Below are positions 17,487 through 25,130 of a stretch of 39,213 nucleotides of DNA, piece by piece. The notes under the pieces were generated by a model that was not told the origin of the DNA, ran no database searches, and saw nothing but the letters and a program-made list of their open reading frames with translations. The DNA comes from Pseudomonadota bacterium. Its GTDB lineage: Bacteria; Myxococcota_A; Polyangia; Polyangiales; Polyangiaceae. Where the stretch lies: assembly GCA_023402175.1 (NCBI GenBank), contig JAEXCN010000190.1:1-39213 (forward strand), written 5' to 3'. The translations under genes and the position numbers were made by a program. Position 1 is the first letter of the stretch. Every line of letters begins with the position of its first letter.

Positions 17487-18287
17487 ATGGAACCGACGAA
17501 GCAGCACGATGCCTCGGATCTCGCGGCGGGCTATACGGCTCAGCACCGCACGTACGAGATCTGCGGGATCATCGTCGCCATCGCCACGAGTGGATGGCTC
17601 TTGGCCCGGGTGCTCGAGGCGCCGCCGCTTTCTGGCTGGTGGATGCCGCTCGCAGCCCTGGTCGGCCTGCTCGTCAGCGATTTCATCTCCGGGTTCGTGC
17701 ACTGGATGTTCGATACGTGGGGCAACCTCGATACCCCCGTCTTCGGACGCCTCGCGATCCGCACGTTCCGTCACCATCACGTCGATCAGAAGGCGATCAC
17801 CAGGCACGACTTCATCGAGACGAACGGGCACAACATCTCGCTGACGACGATCTACAGCGTGAGCGGCCTCTTGGTCCTGCGCTCGGCGGAGACCATCACG
17901 CTGTTCCGCGTCTTCGTCTGCATGTCGCTCCTCTGCGCGACGTTCTTCACCGCGTTCACGAGCCAGATCCACAAGTGGGCGCACCAGGACGAGCCGTCAC
18001 ACATCGTGAGCCTCCTCCAGCGCGCGCGGCTCGTGCTCTCGCCGGAGCACCATGCGAAGCATCACGCGGCGCCGTACAACCGGAACTACTGCATCACGAT
18101 CGGCTGGATGAACGGCCCGCTCCGCGCAATCCGCTTCTTCGAGACGCTCGAGCGCACCATCACGGCCATCACCGGCGTCCTTCCGCGCGAAGACGACCTC
18201 GGCAAAGAGGCTGCCATCGAAGTGGCGAGCGCCGCGGGCATCGTCGACGACGCCGAAGAAAAGAAAGCCCTCGCCACGCGCGACTGA
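17487..18287 (+). CDS. carF: Plasmanylethanolamine desaturase (CarF/PEDS1/TMEM189 family)
   Basis: 266 residues. The family introduces the vinyl-ether double bond that turns plasmanyl into plasmenyl (plasmalogen) ethanolamine lipids. In Myxococcus xanthus CarF also transmits the singlet-oxygen/light signal for carotenoid synthesis. Hydrophobic segments lie at about 24-43, 52-71, 118-134 and 138-158. Histidine groups expected to hold a di-iron centre are all present: GFVHW (69-73), FRHHHVDQKAITRHDF (94-109), NGHN (113-116), HKWAHQ (162-167) and LSPEHHAKHH (184-193). YNRNYCITIGWMN is also typical. The C-terminal 30 residues are acidic and probably cytosolic. The start was chosen for its ribosome site; ATGs at 17460 and 17469 would add 9 or 6 residues. 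No car-type regulator is adjacent. Confidence 0.92.
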   Translation: MEPTKQHDASDLAAGYTAQHRTYEICGIIVAIATSGWLLARVLEAPPLSGWWMPLAALVGLLVSDFISGFVHWMFDTWGNLDTPVFGRLAIRTFRHHHVDQKAITRHDFIETNGHNISLTTIYSVSGLLVLRSAETITLFRVFVCMSLLCATFFTAFTSQIHKWAHQDEPSHIVSLLQRARLVLSPEHHAKHHAAPYNRNYCITIGWMNGPLRAIRFFETLERTITAITGVLPREDDLGKEAAIEVASAAGIVDDAEEKKALATRD

Positions 18288-18342
18288 CGAGCCTCGCGCC
18301 GGCAAAGCTCACCGACGTCGCGAAACTGGCCCTCTCGATGCG

Positions 18343-18996
18343 TCAGAGGACCGGGATCGTGAGGTCGAGCTTTTCTTGCTCGATCTGGCATTGGTCGGCG
18401 GAGCAGACGCTGAACTTGTAGGTGCCGGCGACATGGGCCTCCCCTGGGGACGTCGCCTTGAAGCGGACGGTCATCGTGCCCGTCTTCTCGCCTTGCTCGA
18501 CGAAGTCGCCAGCGGCGCGCGTGAACGTCGCGGCGTCGGGTTTGCCGAGGAGCTCGATCGAGGGCGCAGGCGTCGCGATGAACTTGTACGGGTACTCCTT
18601 GTTGACGTGGTAGTCGCCCGACGCGACGAGCTTGATCGTCATCGAACATTCGGCGCCGGCCCTGCACCCTGGCGATGCGAGATCGAGCGCGAAGTTGCTG
18701 CCGGATACGTGCTTCGTCACCGGCTTCGTGGCCGTCGTCGCCCCGCCGTCCTTCCCCTTCCCCGCATCGACGGCGGCGGTCACCACCGCAGTAGCGGCTC
18801 CGGCATCGGCGACGGTCGGCGCCGACGAAACCGGGGCGGAGGCAGGCGCGCTCGACGTAGGAGCGGCCTCCTTCGTCGGAGTGGCCTCCTTCGGAGGATT
18901 CGTGTCGCCGGTCGGCGAGCTGCTCTTCTCGCACGCTGCGAGGAACAAGGTGGAGACGAAGAGAGCCGAGGCGCGGATGAGCGGGCGGGGTCGCAT
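18343..18996 (-). CDS. Lipoprotein with Pro/Thr/Ala linker and small beta domain carrying a CxxxxC pair
   Basis: 217 residues, no named family. The signal ends in FLAAC (Cys22). Residues 23-95 are a low-complexity Pro/Thr/Ser/Ala spacer. Residues about 98-217 look like a beta-sandwich: strands around SMTIKLVASGDYHVN, YKFIAT and MTVRFKATSPGEAHV, then YKFSVCSADQCQIEQEKLDL. The YHVNKEYPYKF part and the near-C-terminal Cys pair recall the N-terminal domain of DsbD-like thiol:disulfide proteins, but the similarity is weak and the spacing is C-x4-C. It is predicted to be anchored in the outer membrane with the domain in the periplasm. The gene lies 70 nt downstream of the arginase-family gene on the same strand and may be read from the same promoter. 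A redox or chaperone role is inference only. Confidence 0.75.
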   Translation of the reverse strand: MRPRPLIRASALFVSTLFLAACEKSSSPTGDTNPPKEATPTKEAAPTSSAPASAPVSSAPTVADAGAATAVVTAAVDAGKGKDGGATTATKPVTKHVSGSNFALDLASPGCRAGAECSMTIKLVASGDYHVNKEYPYKFIATPAPSIELLGKPDAATFTRAAGDFVEQGEKTGTMTVRFKATSPGEAHVAGTYKFSVCSADQCQIEQEKLDLTIPVL

Positions 18997-19042
18997 CGAG
19001 GCGCCATCATACTCGCCGCCCGAGCGCGCTGCCCGACGAGCC

Positions 19043-19084
19043 GATCAGACCTTGTGCTTCAGATGATCAGACCTTCTGCTTCAG
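19043..19084 (-). repeat. 22-bp-period tandem duplication of the arginase-family 3' end
   Basis: Two 20-bp copies with one mismatch lie at 19043-19062 and 19065-19084 (GATCAGACCTT[G/C]TGCTTCAG). The copy at 19065-19084 contains the last codons and stop of the gene (LKQKV-stop). The other lies just past the stop and would read LKHKV-stop, as if the end had been copied once in tandem. Confidence 0.9.
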
Positions 19085-20182
19085 GATCGCGCCGAACGTC
19101 TCGCGGAGGTAGCGAACCGCGAGCGCCACTGTGCGCTCCGACGAATCGGGGCGATCGCGCAGCGGCGGCGCGACTTCCATCACGTCGCCGCCGATCACAC
19201 CGACCGTGCTCCCGAGTCGCCGGATCAGCTCGACGACGAACTCCGGATCGAGCCCACCAGGCTCGGGCGTGCCGGTCGCGTCTGCAAACGAGCTGTCCGT
19301 ACCGTCGATGTCGTTCGAGAAGTAGACGCCCGTGACGCCGCGCTGCTGCAGGTGAGCGATGAGCGCATCGAGGACGCCGGACGGATCGCGATTGCACTCT
19401 TCCGCCCAGAACTGACGTACGCCGAGCGACGACTCCCAGTGACCGCGGTCGTGGCGCGAGGCACGCGTCCCGACCTGCACGAGGCGACCGTCCCGCCCGA
19501 ACAGCTCGTTCATGTGCCACGACCACGTCGCAAAGCAGATCTTGATCCCGAGGCGGTGCTCGAGGAGATCGGTATGAGCATCGGGCTGCACGACGCCCCA
19601 TCGATCTTTTCGCGCTCGCGAGAGGGCCGAGACGACGGGCCATGCGGTCGAGTGATCGCCGCCGAGGACCACCGGCGCGACCTTCGGGTTCAGGCCGAAC
19701 ACGAGATCGAGCGCGCGCTCCGCGATGGAGAGTGGCGACACCGGCAGCTTCGCCCGAACGTCCTCCGGTACGGACGGATAGAGCGCCGCGCGCGTCGCTT
19801 GCTTCTGCGACTCGGACAACATCTCGTCGTGGAGCAGCTGCGGGACGACGAACACGTCACCGATGTCGACGATCCCGAGCTCCGCTGCGCGCTCCGGGAA
19901 GGACGGCATTTCCTCGAGGAGCGCGGATCGGATCGCCTGCGGGCCGAGGTTCGCACCGCGCCGGAAGCCAGCCCCGACATCGGACGGGATCCCGAGCACG
20001 ATCGCCTTCGCGGACGCGATGCGGCCGAGCGCATCACGGAAGCGCGCGTCGACCTCGCTCGCGCTGCTCGCGCCGTACAAGCGCTTCTGCATCTGCTCCT
20101 GCTCGGCCCGCCCTGTCGAGACGAGGTAGAGGCCACCACCAGCGGGACGGAGGAGGAGAGCGAGCTCTTCGAGCGGCGTCAC
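19067..20182 (-). CDS. Arginase/agmatinase/formimidoylglutamase-family ureohydrolase
   Basis: 371 residues from the GTG at 20182. The family hydrolyses guanidino or formimino groups with a binuclear manganese centre. All expected metal ligands are present: His177 in GGDHS, Asp201/His203/Asp205 in DAHTD, and Asp291/Asp293 in SNDIDGTD (289-296). The loop after the last motif (SSFADATGTPEPGG) is standard, and GGDVMEVAPPLRD near the C-terminus is a family feature. About 55 extra residues at the N-terminus and an insert around 115-150 make it longer than agmatinases of about 300 residues. Substrate (arginine, agmatine, guanidinobutyrate or formimidoylglutamate) cannot be told from sequence. It diverges from the ABC importer genes by 111 nt and precedes a lipoprotein gene. 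No other arginine or histidine degradation genes are near. Confidence 0.88.
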   Translation of the reverse strand: MTPLEELALLLRPAGGGLYLVSTGRAEQEQMQKRLYGASSASEVDARFRDALGRIASAKAIVLGIPSDVGAGFRRGANLGPQAIRSALLEEMPSFPERAAELGIVDIGDVFVVPQLLHDEMLSESQKQATRAALYPSVPEDVRAKLPVSPLSIAERALDLVFGLNPKVAPVVLGGDHSTAWPVVSALSRARKDRWGVVQPDAHTDLLEHRLGIKICFATWSWHMNELFGRDGRLVQVGTRASRHDRGHWESSLGVRQFWAEECNRDPSGVLDALIAHLQQRGVTGVYFSNDIDGTDSSFADATGTPEPGGLDPEFVVELIRRLGSTVGVIGGDVMEVAPPLRDRPDSSERTVALAVRYLRETFGAILKQKV

Positions 20183-20293
20183 GCACCGAAGCTAGCACGC
20201 CGGACGCAGCCGAAGCTGCGGCGATTCGGCCGCCGCCGCTGCGCGACCTGCGCGGGTTCGTCACGGCCCACGGACCTGGCTAGGATCGCAGCC
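20183..20293. promoter_or_regulatory. Divergent promoter region, arginase family / ABC importer
   Basis: 111 nt between divergent starts. It contains a small hairpin, CGCAGC-CGAA-GCTGCG, at 20205-20220. AGGA at 20282-20285 is 8 nt before the ATG at 20294 and fixes the ATPase start. Shared control of the two units is possible but no operator is certain. Confidence 0.35.
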
Positions 20294-21079
20294 ATGAGCG
20301 CCCGTGAGCGCGGCGATGCGACGCGCACGAACGAGCCGATCGTCGAGCTCGAATCCGTCACGAAGTCGTTCGGCGGGCGACGCGTGATCCACCCCACGAG
20401 CCTCACGCTCGCGCCGGGGGAGCGGCTCGCGCTCATCGGCCCGAGTGGATGCGGGAAGTCGACCTTGTTGCGGATGATCCTCGGGCTCGTCACACCGGAC
20501 ACCGGCCACGTCCGTGTGAGCGGGACCGAGGTGACGCCGGCGACGGCACGACAAGTCCGGCGCAAGGTCGGCTACGTCATCCAGAGCGGCGGCCTCTTCC
20601 CTCACCTGACCGCAGAGGACAACGTCACCCTCGTCGCTCGGCTCGATGGGTGGTCGGAAGAACGCCGCCGCTCGCGCCTCCGCGAGCTCGGCGAGCTCGT
20701 CCGGCTTCCAGAACGGCTCCTCACGCGCTGGCCGCGGCAGCTCTCGGGCGGAGAGAGCCAGCGCGTCGGGCTCATGCGCGCGCTGATGCTCGATCCGGAC
20801 GTCCTCCTCCTCGACGAGCCGCTCGGCGCGCTCGATCCGCTCGTCCGCGCAGGGCTGCAGCAAGATCTCCGGGATGCGTTCGTCGCGCTCGGAAAAAGCG
20901 TCCTGCTCGTCACGCACGACATGGCCGAGGCTGCCTACCTCGCCGGTACGATCGCCGTCGTGCGTGACGGCGAGATCGTCCAGCGAGCGCCGATGCGCGA
21001 GCTCGTCGAGAGGCCGGCGCATCCGTTCGTACGCGAGCTGCTCGGCGCTCAGCGATCGCTCCGGGAGGCGCTCGGTTGA
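20294..21079 (+). CDS. ABC importer ATPase, quaternary-amine/osmolyte class (OpuC/OsmV-like)
   Basis: 261 residues. It powers uptake together with the membrane protein encoded next. Walker A GPSGCGKST is near residues 52-60. The Q-loop region is YVIQSGGLFPHLT, whose VIQ..GLFPH form is typical of OpuCA/OsmV/YehX ATPases. The signature is LSGGESQRVGLMRAL, Walker B is VLLLDEPLGALDP and the switch His is in LLVTHDMAEAAYL. The C-terminus stops shortly after the core, without the tandem CBS domains of OpuCA, so ionic-strength sensing of that kind is absent. The start ATG follows AGGA. The TGA stop overlaps the TTG start of the next gene (TTGA), indicating translational coupling. Confidence 0.93.
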   Translation: MSARERGDATRTNEPIVELESVTKSFGGRRVIHPTSLTLAPGERLALIGPSGCGKSTLLRMILGLVTPDTGHVRVSGTEVTPATARQVRRKVGYVIQSGGLFPHLTAEDNVTLVARLDGWSEERRRSRLRELGELVRLPERLLTRWPRQLSGGESQRVGLMRALMLDPDVLLLDEPLGALDPLVRAGLQQDLRDAFVALGKSVLLVTHDMAEAAYLAGTIAVVRDGEIVQRAPMRELVERPAHPFVRELLGAQRSLREALG

Positions 21080-22572
21080 GGTCGCTGTTGGTCGCGCTCG
21101 CGTTCGTCATCGCATCGCTGCCGTCGCTGGCCAGCGCCGCGCAGCTGCGCGTCGGGTCGAAGCGCTTCACCGAGTCGTACGTGCTCGCGGAGATCGTCGT
21201 CGCGATCGCGCGCAGCGAAGGCATCGACGCCGTGCACGACCAAGGTCTCGGTGGGACAGCCGTCACGTACCGTGCGCTCGAGAGCGGCGCGATCGACGTC
21301 TATCCCGAGTACACCGGCACGATCGCCGAGACGGTCGTGCATGACAGCTCTGCGGATCTCGCTCGGCTCCGCAACGCGGTCGGCGCGCGCGGGCTCGCGA
21401 TCTCGGAGCCCATCGGGTTCGAGAACAGGTATGCGCTGGCGGTGTCGCGGGCGACGGCCGAGCGTGAGCGTCTCACGACGACGAGCGACCTCGCCGCACA
21501 CCGAGAGCTTCGCTTCGCCTTCAGTCACGAATTCGTCGGTCGCGCCGACGGGTGGCCTGGGCTCGCGGCGCGTTACGGTCTCGCCGACCGCGTGCCGAGC
21601 GCGATCGATCATTCGCTCGCCTACGAGGCGATCCGGAACGGCACCATCGACGTCACGGATGTGTACACGACGGACGCGAAGATCGCCCGCTACGACCTCG
21701 TCGTCCTCGACGACGATCGCCACTACTTCCCGTCGTACGAGGCTGTCCTCTTTCATCGGTCCGACACCCTCGCGCGCTTCCCTGCGTTCGCGCGCGTGCT
21801 CGACCGGATGCGCGGCGCGATCGACGCGAGCACGATGCAGAAGCTCAACGCCCGCGCCGAGCTCGACGGCGTTCCGTTCCCTCGCGTCGCCGCCGACTTC
21901 CTCGGGGGCGCCGACCACGGACGCGCCGCTCCGCCGCGAGCGGGGCTCGGTCGTGGCGTGCTCGACGCCATTGCTCGCCACGGTCCGCGCCACCTCGAGC
22001 TCGTGCTCGGCTCGCTCGCGCTCTCGACACTCGTAGGCGTTCCGCTCGGCATCTTTGCGCATGCACGACGGCGCCTCGGCTCGGTCGTCCTCGGCCTCAC
22101 CGGTATCGTCCAGACGATCCCGTCGCTCGCGCTTTTCTGCTTCTTCATTCCGCTGCTGGGGATCGGTGCTGTCCCGGCGCTCGCTGCGTTGTTCCTCTAC
22201 GGGCTCCTTCCGATCGTGCGGAACACGCACGCGGGCCTCGCGTCGATCCCGTCGGACCTCGACGATGCAGCGCGCGCGCTCGGCCTCTCGTGGCAGGAGC
22301 GGCTCCGTCACGTCGCGCTGCCGCTCGCCTCGCGGACGATCCTCGCCGGCATCAAGACGAGCGCCGTCGTCGCGGTGGGCACCGCCACGATCGCGGCGTT
22401 CATCGGTGCGGGCGGCTTCGGTGAGCCGATCAGCACGGGACTATCGCTGAACGACGTCCCGACGATCCTCGAAGGCGCGATCCCGGCCGCGGGCCTCGCG
22501 CTCGTGGTGCAGGGTGCGTTCGCCGTGCTCGAGCGCGCGCTCGTCCCGAGAGGCCTGCGGACCGAGGGCTGA
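21076..22572 (+). CDS. Fused substrate-binding protein and permease of an osmolyte/choline-class ABC importer
   Basis: 498 residues from the TTG at 21076, overlapping the ATPase stop. Residues 1-21 are a signal peptide or anchor (ends SLASAA). Residues 22 to about 290 are a binding protein of the OpuBC/OsmF/ChoX-like type: GSKRFTESYVLAEI near the start and DVYPEYTGTIAE are the conserved ligand-domain marks. Residues about 302-498 are the permease, with roughly five hydrophobic segments and the EAA loop DDAARALGLSWQERLRHVALP that contacts the ATPase. Likely substrates are glycine betaine, choline, carnitine or ergothioneine; sequence does not decide. Fused members I know of in this class (OpuA, EgtU, BilEB) place the permease first, so the order here is reversed. 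With the ATPase it forms a complete two-gene importer. Confidence 0.9.
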   Translation: MRSLLVALAFVIASLPSLASAAQLRVGSKRFTESYVLAEIVVAIARSEGIDAVHDQGLGGTAVTYRALESGAIDVYPEYTGTIAETVVHDSSADLARLRNAVGARGLAISEPIGFENRYALAVSRATAERERLTTTSDLAAHRELRFAFSHEFVGRADGWPGLAARYGLADRVPSAIDHSLAYEAIRNGTIDVTDVYTTDAKIARYDLVVLDDDRHYFPSYEAVLFHRSDTLARFPAFARVLDRMRGAIDASTMQKLNARAELDGVPFPRVAADFLGGADHGRAAPPRAGLGRGVLDAIARHGPRHLELVLGSLALSTLVGVPLGIFAHARRRLGSVVLGLTGIVQTIPSLALFCFFIPLLGIGAVPALAALFLYGLLPIVRNTHAGLASIPSDLDDAARALGLSWQERLRHVALPLASRTILAGIKTSAVVAVGTATIAAFIGAGGFGEPISTGLSLNDVPTILEGAIPAAGLALVVQGAFAVLERALVPRGLRTEG

Positions 22573-22625
22573 GCTCCGCCGCGATCGCCGACCGAATGCA
22601 CGCACAGCCGGTCGACTGCGCAGGC

Positions 22626-23456
22626 TCAGACGGCGCGAATCCGGATCTCGCCCGAGGCGACCTTCGTGACGACGCCGTCGGCCCGTCGGATCGCGAGCCG
22701 GCCATCGAGATCGATCCCACAGGCGACGCCGCTGATGCTCCCGTCGTCGCTCTCGACCGCGCGACCGTTCATCGCGTCGTGAGCCGACAGCCGCGCATGC
22801 ACGGGCGCAAGCCCACGGTGAGCCGCTTGCTCGACGTCGCGATCGAGCGCCTCGAGGATGTCCGCGAGGACCTCGGCGCGATCGGGCGTGCGCGTCGTCT
22901 CTCGCGCGATCGACGTCGCGATGGCGCCGACCTCGTCCGGAAAGTCGCGCGTGTGCACGTTGACGCCGATCCCGACGATGAGGTGCTCGACCTTCGATCC
23001 CGTGAGCGCCGACTCGACGAGGATGCCCGCCACCTTGCGAAATCCCGCACCGGTGCCGGACCGGATGACGACGTCGTTCGGCCACTTCACGAGCGCGCGC
23101 TCTCCTCCTTCGCCGATCGCCTTCGCCACCGCGTCACGCACCGCGAGCCCGCACACGAGCGAGAGCGGCGGAACGCGCGCCGGTGCGCACGAGATACGGA
23201 GCAGCACGGAGAAGAGGAGGTTCTCGCCCGGCGGCGAGACCCAAACACGACCCTGGCGGCCGCGCCCCTTCGACTGCGTCTCGGCGATCCACACGGCGCC
23301 GTGAGGCGCGCCGCTTCGCGCACCGGCCTTCGCATCGTCGTTGGTGGACGCCGTCGCGCCGAGCAGGTGGATCGGCTTCCCGAGGCGGCAGCCGCGCGCC
23401 GCGAGGAGCTGCGACGCGGCTTCGAGGTCTGCGCCGACGCCTCCGGCGCTTGTCAT
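22626..23456 (-). CDS. birA: Biotin-[acetyl-CoA carboxylase] ligase, class I (no DNA-binding domain)
   Basis: 276 residues. It makes biotinyl-AMP and attaches biotin to a lysine of the carboxyl-carrier protein. Visible marks are ASTNDDAK near residues 35-43 (substrate entry), GRGRQGR at 64-70 (the adenylate-binding loop), KWPNDV at 124-129 and GILVES at 144-149. The C-terminal small SH3-like domain is residues about 225-276. The catalytic domain starts almost at once, so the helix-turn-helix repressor domain of E. coli BirA is absent and it should not act as a repressor. It is the last gene of the six-gene minus-strand run, 36 nt after nadC. The ATG at 23456 is the obvious start. It converges with the ABC permease gene across 53 nt. 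Confidence 0.95.
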   Translation of the reverse strand: MTSAGGVGADLEAASQLLAARGCRLGKPIHLLGATASTNDDAKAGARSGAPHGAVWIAETQSKGRGRQGRVWVSPPGENLLFSVLLRISCAPARVPPLSLVCGLAVRDAVAKAIGEGGERALVKWPNDVVIRSGTGAGFRKVAGILVESALTGSKVEHLIVGIGVNVHTRDFPDEVGAIATSIARETTRTPDRAEVLADILEALDRDVEQAAHRGLAPVHARLSAHDAMNGRAVESDDGSISGVACGIDLDGRLAIRRADGVVTKVASGEIRIRAV

Positions 23457-23492
23457 CGAGCGAGCCTCTCGTGATGCGTGCTCACGTCGAGC

Positions 23493-24377
23493 TCACTTTG
23501 CCGGCGGCTTCGATCCGCGCGCACTGCTGGACGTGAAATCGAGCGAGATGTCCGCTGCTGGCGTCGAATGCGTGAGCGCACCCACGCTGATCGCGTCGAC
23601 GCCCGCGCGCGCGAGCTCGGCGATTCGCTCGAGCGTGATCCCGCCCGAGGCTTCGAGCAGCGCACGCCCACGCGTCCGACGGACCGCCTCCTCGACCGTG
23701 GACGTTTCCATGTTGTCGAGCAGGACGATGTCGGCGCCTGACGTCAGCGCCTCTTCGAGCTGCTCGAGCGAGTCGACCTCGCACTCGATCTTGCTCGTGT
23801 GCGGCGCACGGGCGCGTGCACGCTCGATCGCCTCGCGCACGCCGCCGGCCGCGACGATGTGGTTGTCCTTGATGAGGACGGCGGAGCCGAGATCGTTGCG
23901 ATGGTTGTGCCCGCCGCCGCGACGGACGGCGTAGCGCTCGAGCAGTCGGAGCCCTGGCGTCGTCTTGCGCGTGTCGGTGACCCGCGTCTTGGTTCCTTCG
24001 GGGAGCGCCGCGACGTAGCGCGCCGTGGCCGTGGCCACGCCACACATCCGCTGGATGAGATTCAATGCGACGCGCTCCGCAGTGAGCAGCGAGCGCGCAC
24101 GCCCTTCCACGGTGAACAGCACCGTGCCGCCCTTCACCTTCGCGCCTTCTTCGACCTTCGGCGTGAAGCGCACCGACGGATCGACCGTCGCGAACACACG
24201 CGCGGCGACGGGAAGCCCGCAGGCGACGACGTCCTTCCGCGCGACGCCGTTCGCGACCGCGGTCTGATCCTCCGGGACACACGCTTCGGTCGTGACGTCA
24301 CCCGCGCCGAGGTCCTCTTCGAGCGCGCGGACGACGATGGCATCGATCATGGAGAGTGGAAGCTCGGTCGTGAACAT
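23493..24377 (-). CDS. nadC: Nicotinate-nucleotide pyrophosphorylase (carboxylating)
   Basis: 294 residues, normal for the family. Converts quinolinate and PRPP to nicotinate mononucleotide, CO2 and pyrophosphate in de novo NAD synthesis. Characteristic segments are ALEEDLGAGDVTTEA (18-32), LNLIQRMCGVAT (106-117), DTRKTTPGLRLLERYAVR (135-152), GGGHNHRNDL (154-163), IKDNH (169-173) and DIVLLDNM. The ATG at 24377 was chosen because the protein begins at the usual point and a purine-rich AGAGAGAAGAG tract lies immediately upstream; the open frame continues much further but without family sequence. nadA and nadB are not in the window. It lies 73 nt after the HAD phosphatase gene, in a gap holding a 22-bp-period repeat, and 36 nt before birA. 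Confidence 0.95.
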   Translation of the reverse strand: MFTTELPLSMIDAIVVRALEEDLGAGDVTTEACVPEDQTAVANGVARKDVVACGLPVAARVFATVDPSVRFTPKVEEGAKVKGGTVLFTVEGRARSLLTAERVALNLIQRMCGVATATARYVAALPEGTKTRVTDTRKTTPGLRLLERYAVRRGGGHNHRNDLGSAVLIKDNHIVAAGGVREAIERARARAPHTSKIECEVDSLEQLEEALTSGADIVLLDNMETSTVEEAVRRTRGRALLEASGGITLERIAELARAGVDAISVGALTHSTPAADISLDFTSSSARGSKPPAK

Positions 24378-24392
24378 CTCTCTTCTCTTCTC

Positions 24393-24433
24393 TCTGAAGC
24401 GTTGCTGGCGAGTGTCTGAAGCGTTGCTGGCGA
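24393..24433 (-). repeat. Perfect 19-bp direct repeat, period 22, in the nadC leader
   Basis: TCTGAAGCGTTGCTGGCGA occurs at 24393-24411 and again at 24415-24433, with 3 nt between. On the coding strand it lies 16-56 nt upstream of the nadC start, past the stop of the HAD gene. It may be a paired operator or a simple duplication. Confidence 0.93.
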
Positions 24434-24450
24434 AGGGCCGGCAGTATGCG

Positions 24451-25101
24451 TCACCACGTCTCCACGCGCCAGCCGCGCTTCGTGGCGATCCTTCGAAGCC
24501 GCGGATCCGGATTGACGACGATCGGCACGGCCACGAGCTCGAGCAGCGGCAGGTCGGTGTACGAGTCGCTGTAGAACGTCGCGTCCTCGAGCGCAAAGCC
24601 GAGCTCCGCCGCGAGCCGTCGCGTGCGCTCGACCTTGCCCTGCCCGATGCAGAGCGGCGCCACGAAGCGTCCCGTGAAGCGCCCTTCGCCGTCGACCTCG
24701 AGCTCGCTCGCGACGACGTGCGGGATCCCGAGCCTTCGCGCGAGCGGACGTGCTGCGTAGGGCGATGCGCCCGTGACGATCGCGAGGACGTCGCCGCGCT
24801 CGCGATGCGACTCCACGGCTCGCCTGCCCAGATCGCAGACGTGCGGCTCGACCCAGCGCCGGAACCAATCGTCACAGCGCGCAGCCATCGCCGCTTCCGA
24901 CCCGCCCGCGATCGACACCGCCGCGCGCGCGGCGACCTCCGGAGCGTCGATGATCCCGAGCGTGTACTGCGCGACCCAGTACGTGACGCGCAGGAGGTCG
25001 CGTCGTCGTGCCTCGCCGATCTCGCGCTGGTACCGAACGTAGAGGCTCGCCGTCTCCTTGCGGACGAGCGTTCGGTCCATGTCGAAGAGCGCCGCGCGCA
25101 T
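24451..25101 (-). CDS. HAD-IB family phosphatase (SerB-like)
   Basis: 216 residues from the ATG at 25101. HAD motif I is FDMDRTLV with the nucleophile Asp7 and Asp9 near the N-terminus. Motif II is in AIVTGAS. Motif III is the Lys in CIGQGKVERTRRLA. Motif IV is FYSDSYTDLPLLE. Helical cap residues lie between about 15 and 85, as in the phosphoserine-phosphatase-like IB subgroup. The substrate is unknown; many relatives dephosphorylate phosphoserine or lysophospholipids. It is cytosolic with no signal. It lies between a lipoprotein gene (29 nt) and nadC (73 nt) in the minus-strand run. The C-terminal RIATKRGWRVETW is typical of the subgroup. Confidence 0.9.
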   Translation of the reverse strand: MRAALFDMDRTLVRKETASLYVRYQREIGEARRRDLLRVTYWVAQYTLGIIDAPEVAARAAVSIAGGSEAAMAARCDDWFRRWVEPHVCDLGRRAVESHRERGDVLAIVTGASPYAARPLARRLGIPHVVASELEVDGEGRFTGRFVAPLCIGQGKVERTRRLAAELGFALEDATFYSDSYTDLPLLELVAVPIVVNPDPRLRRIATKRGWRVETW

Positions 25102-25130
25102 CGGCCCGACCCTAGCAGATGCCGCTCGGG

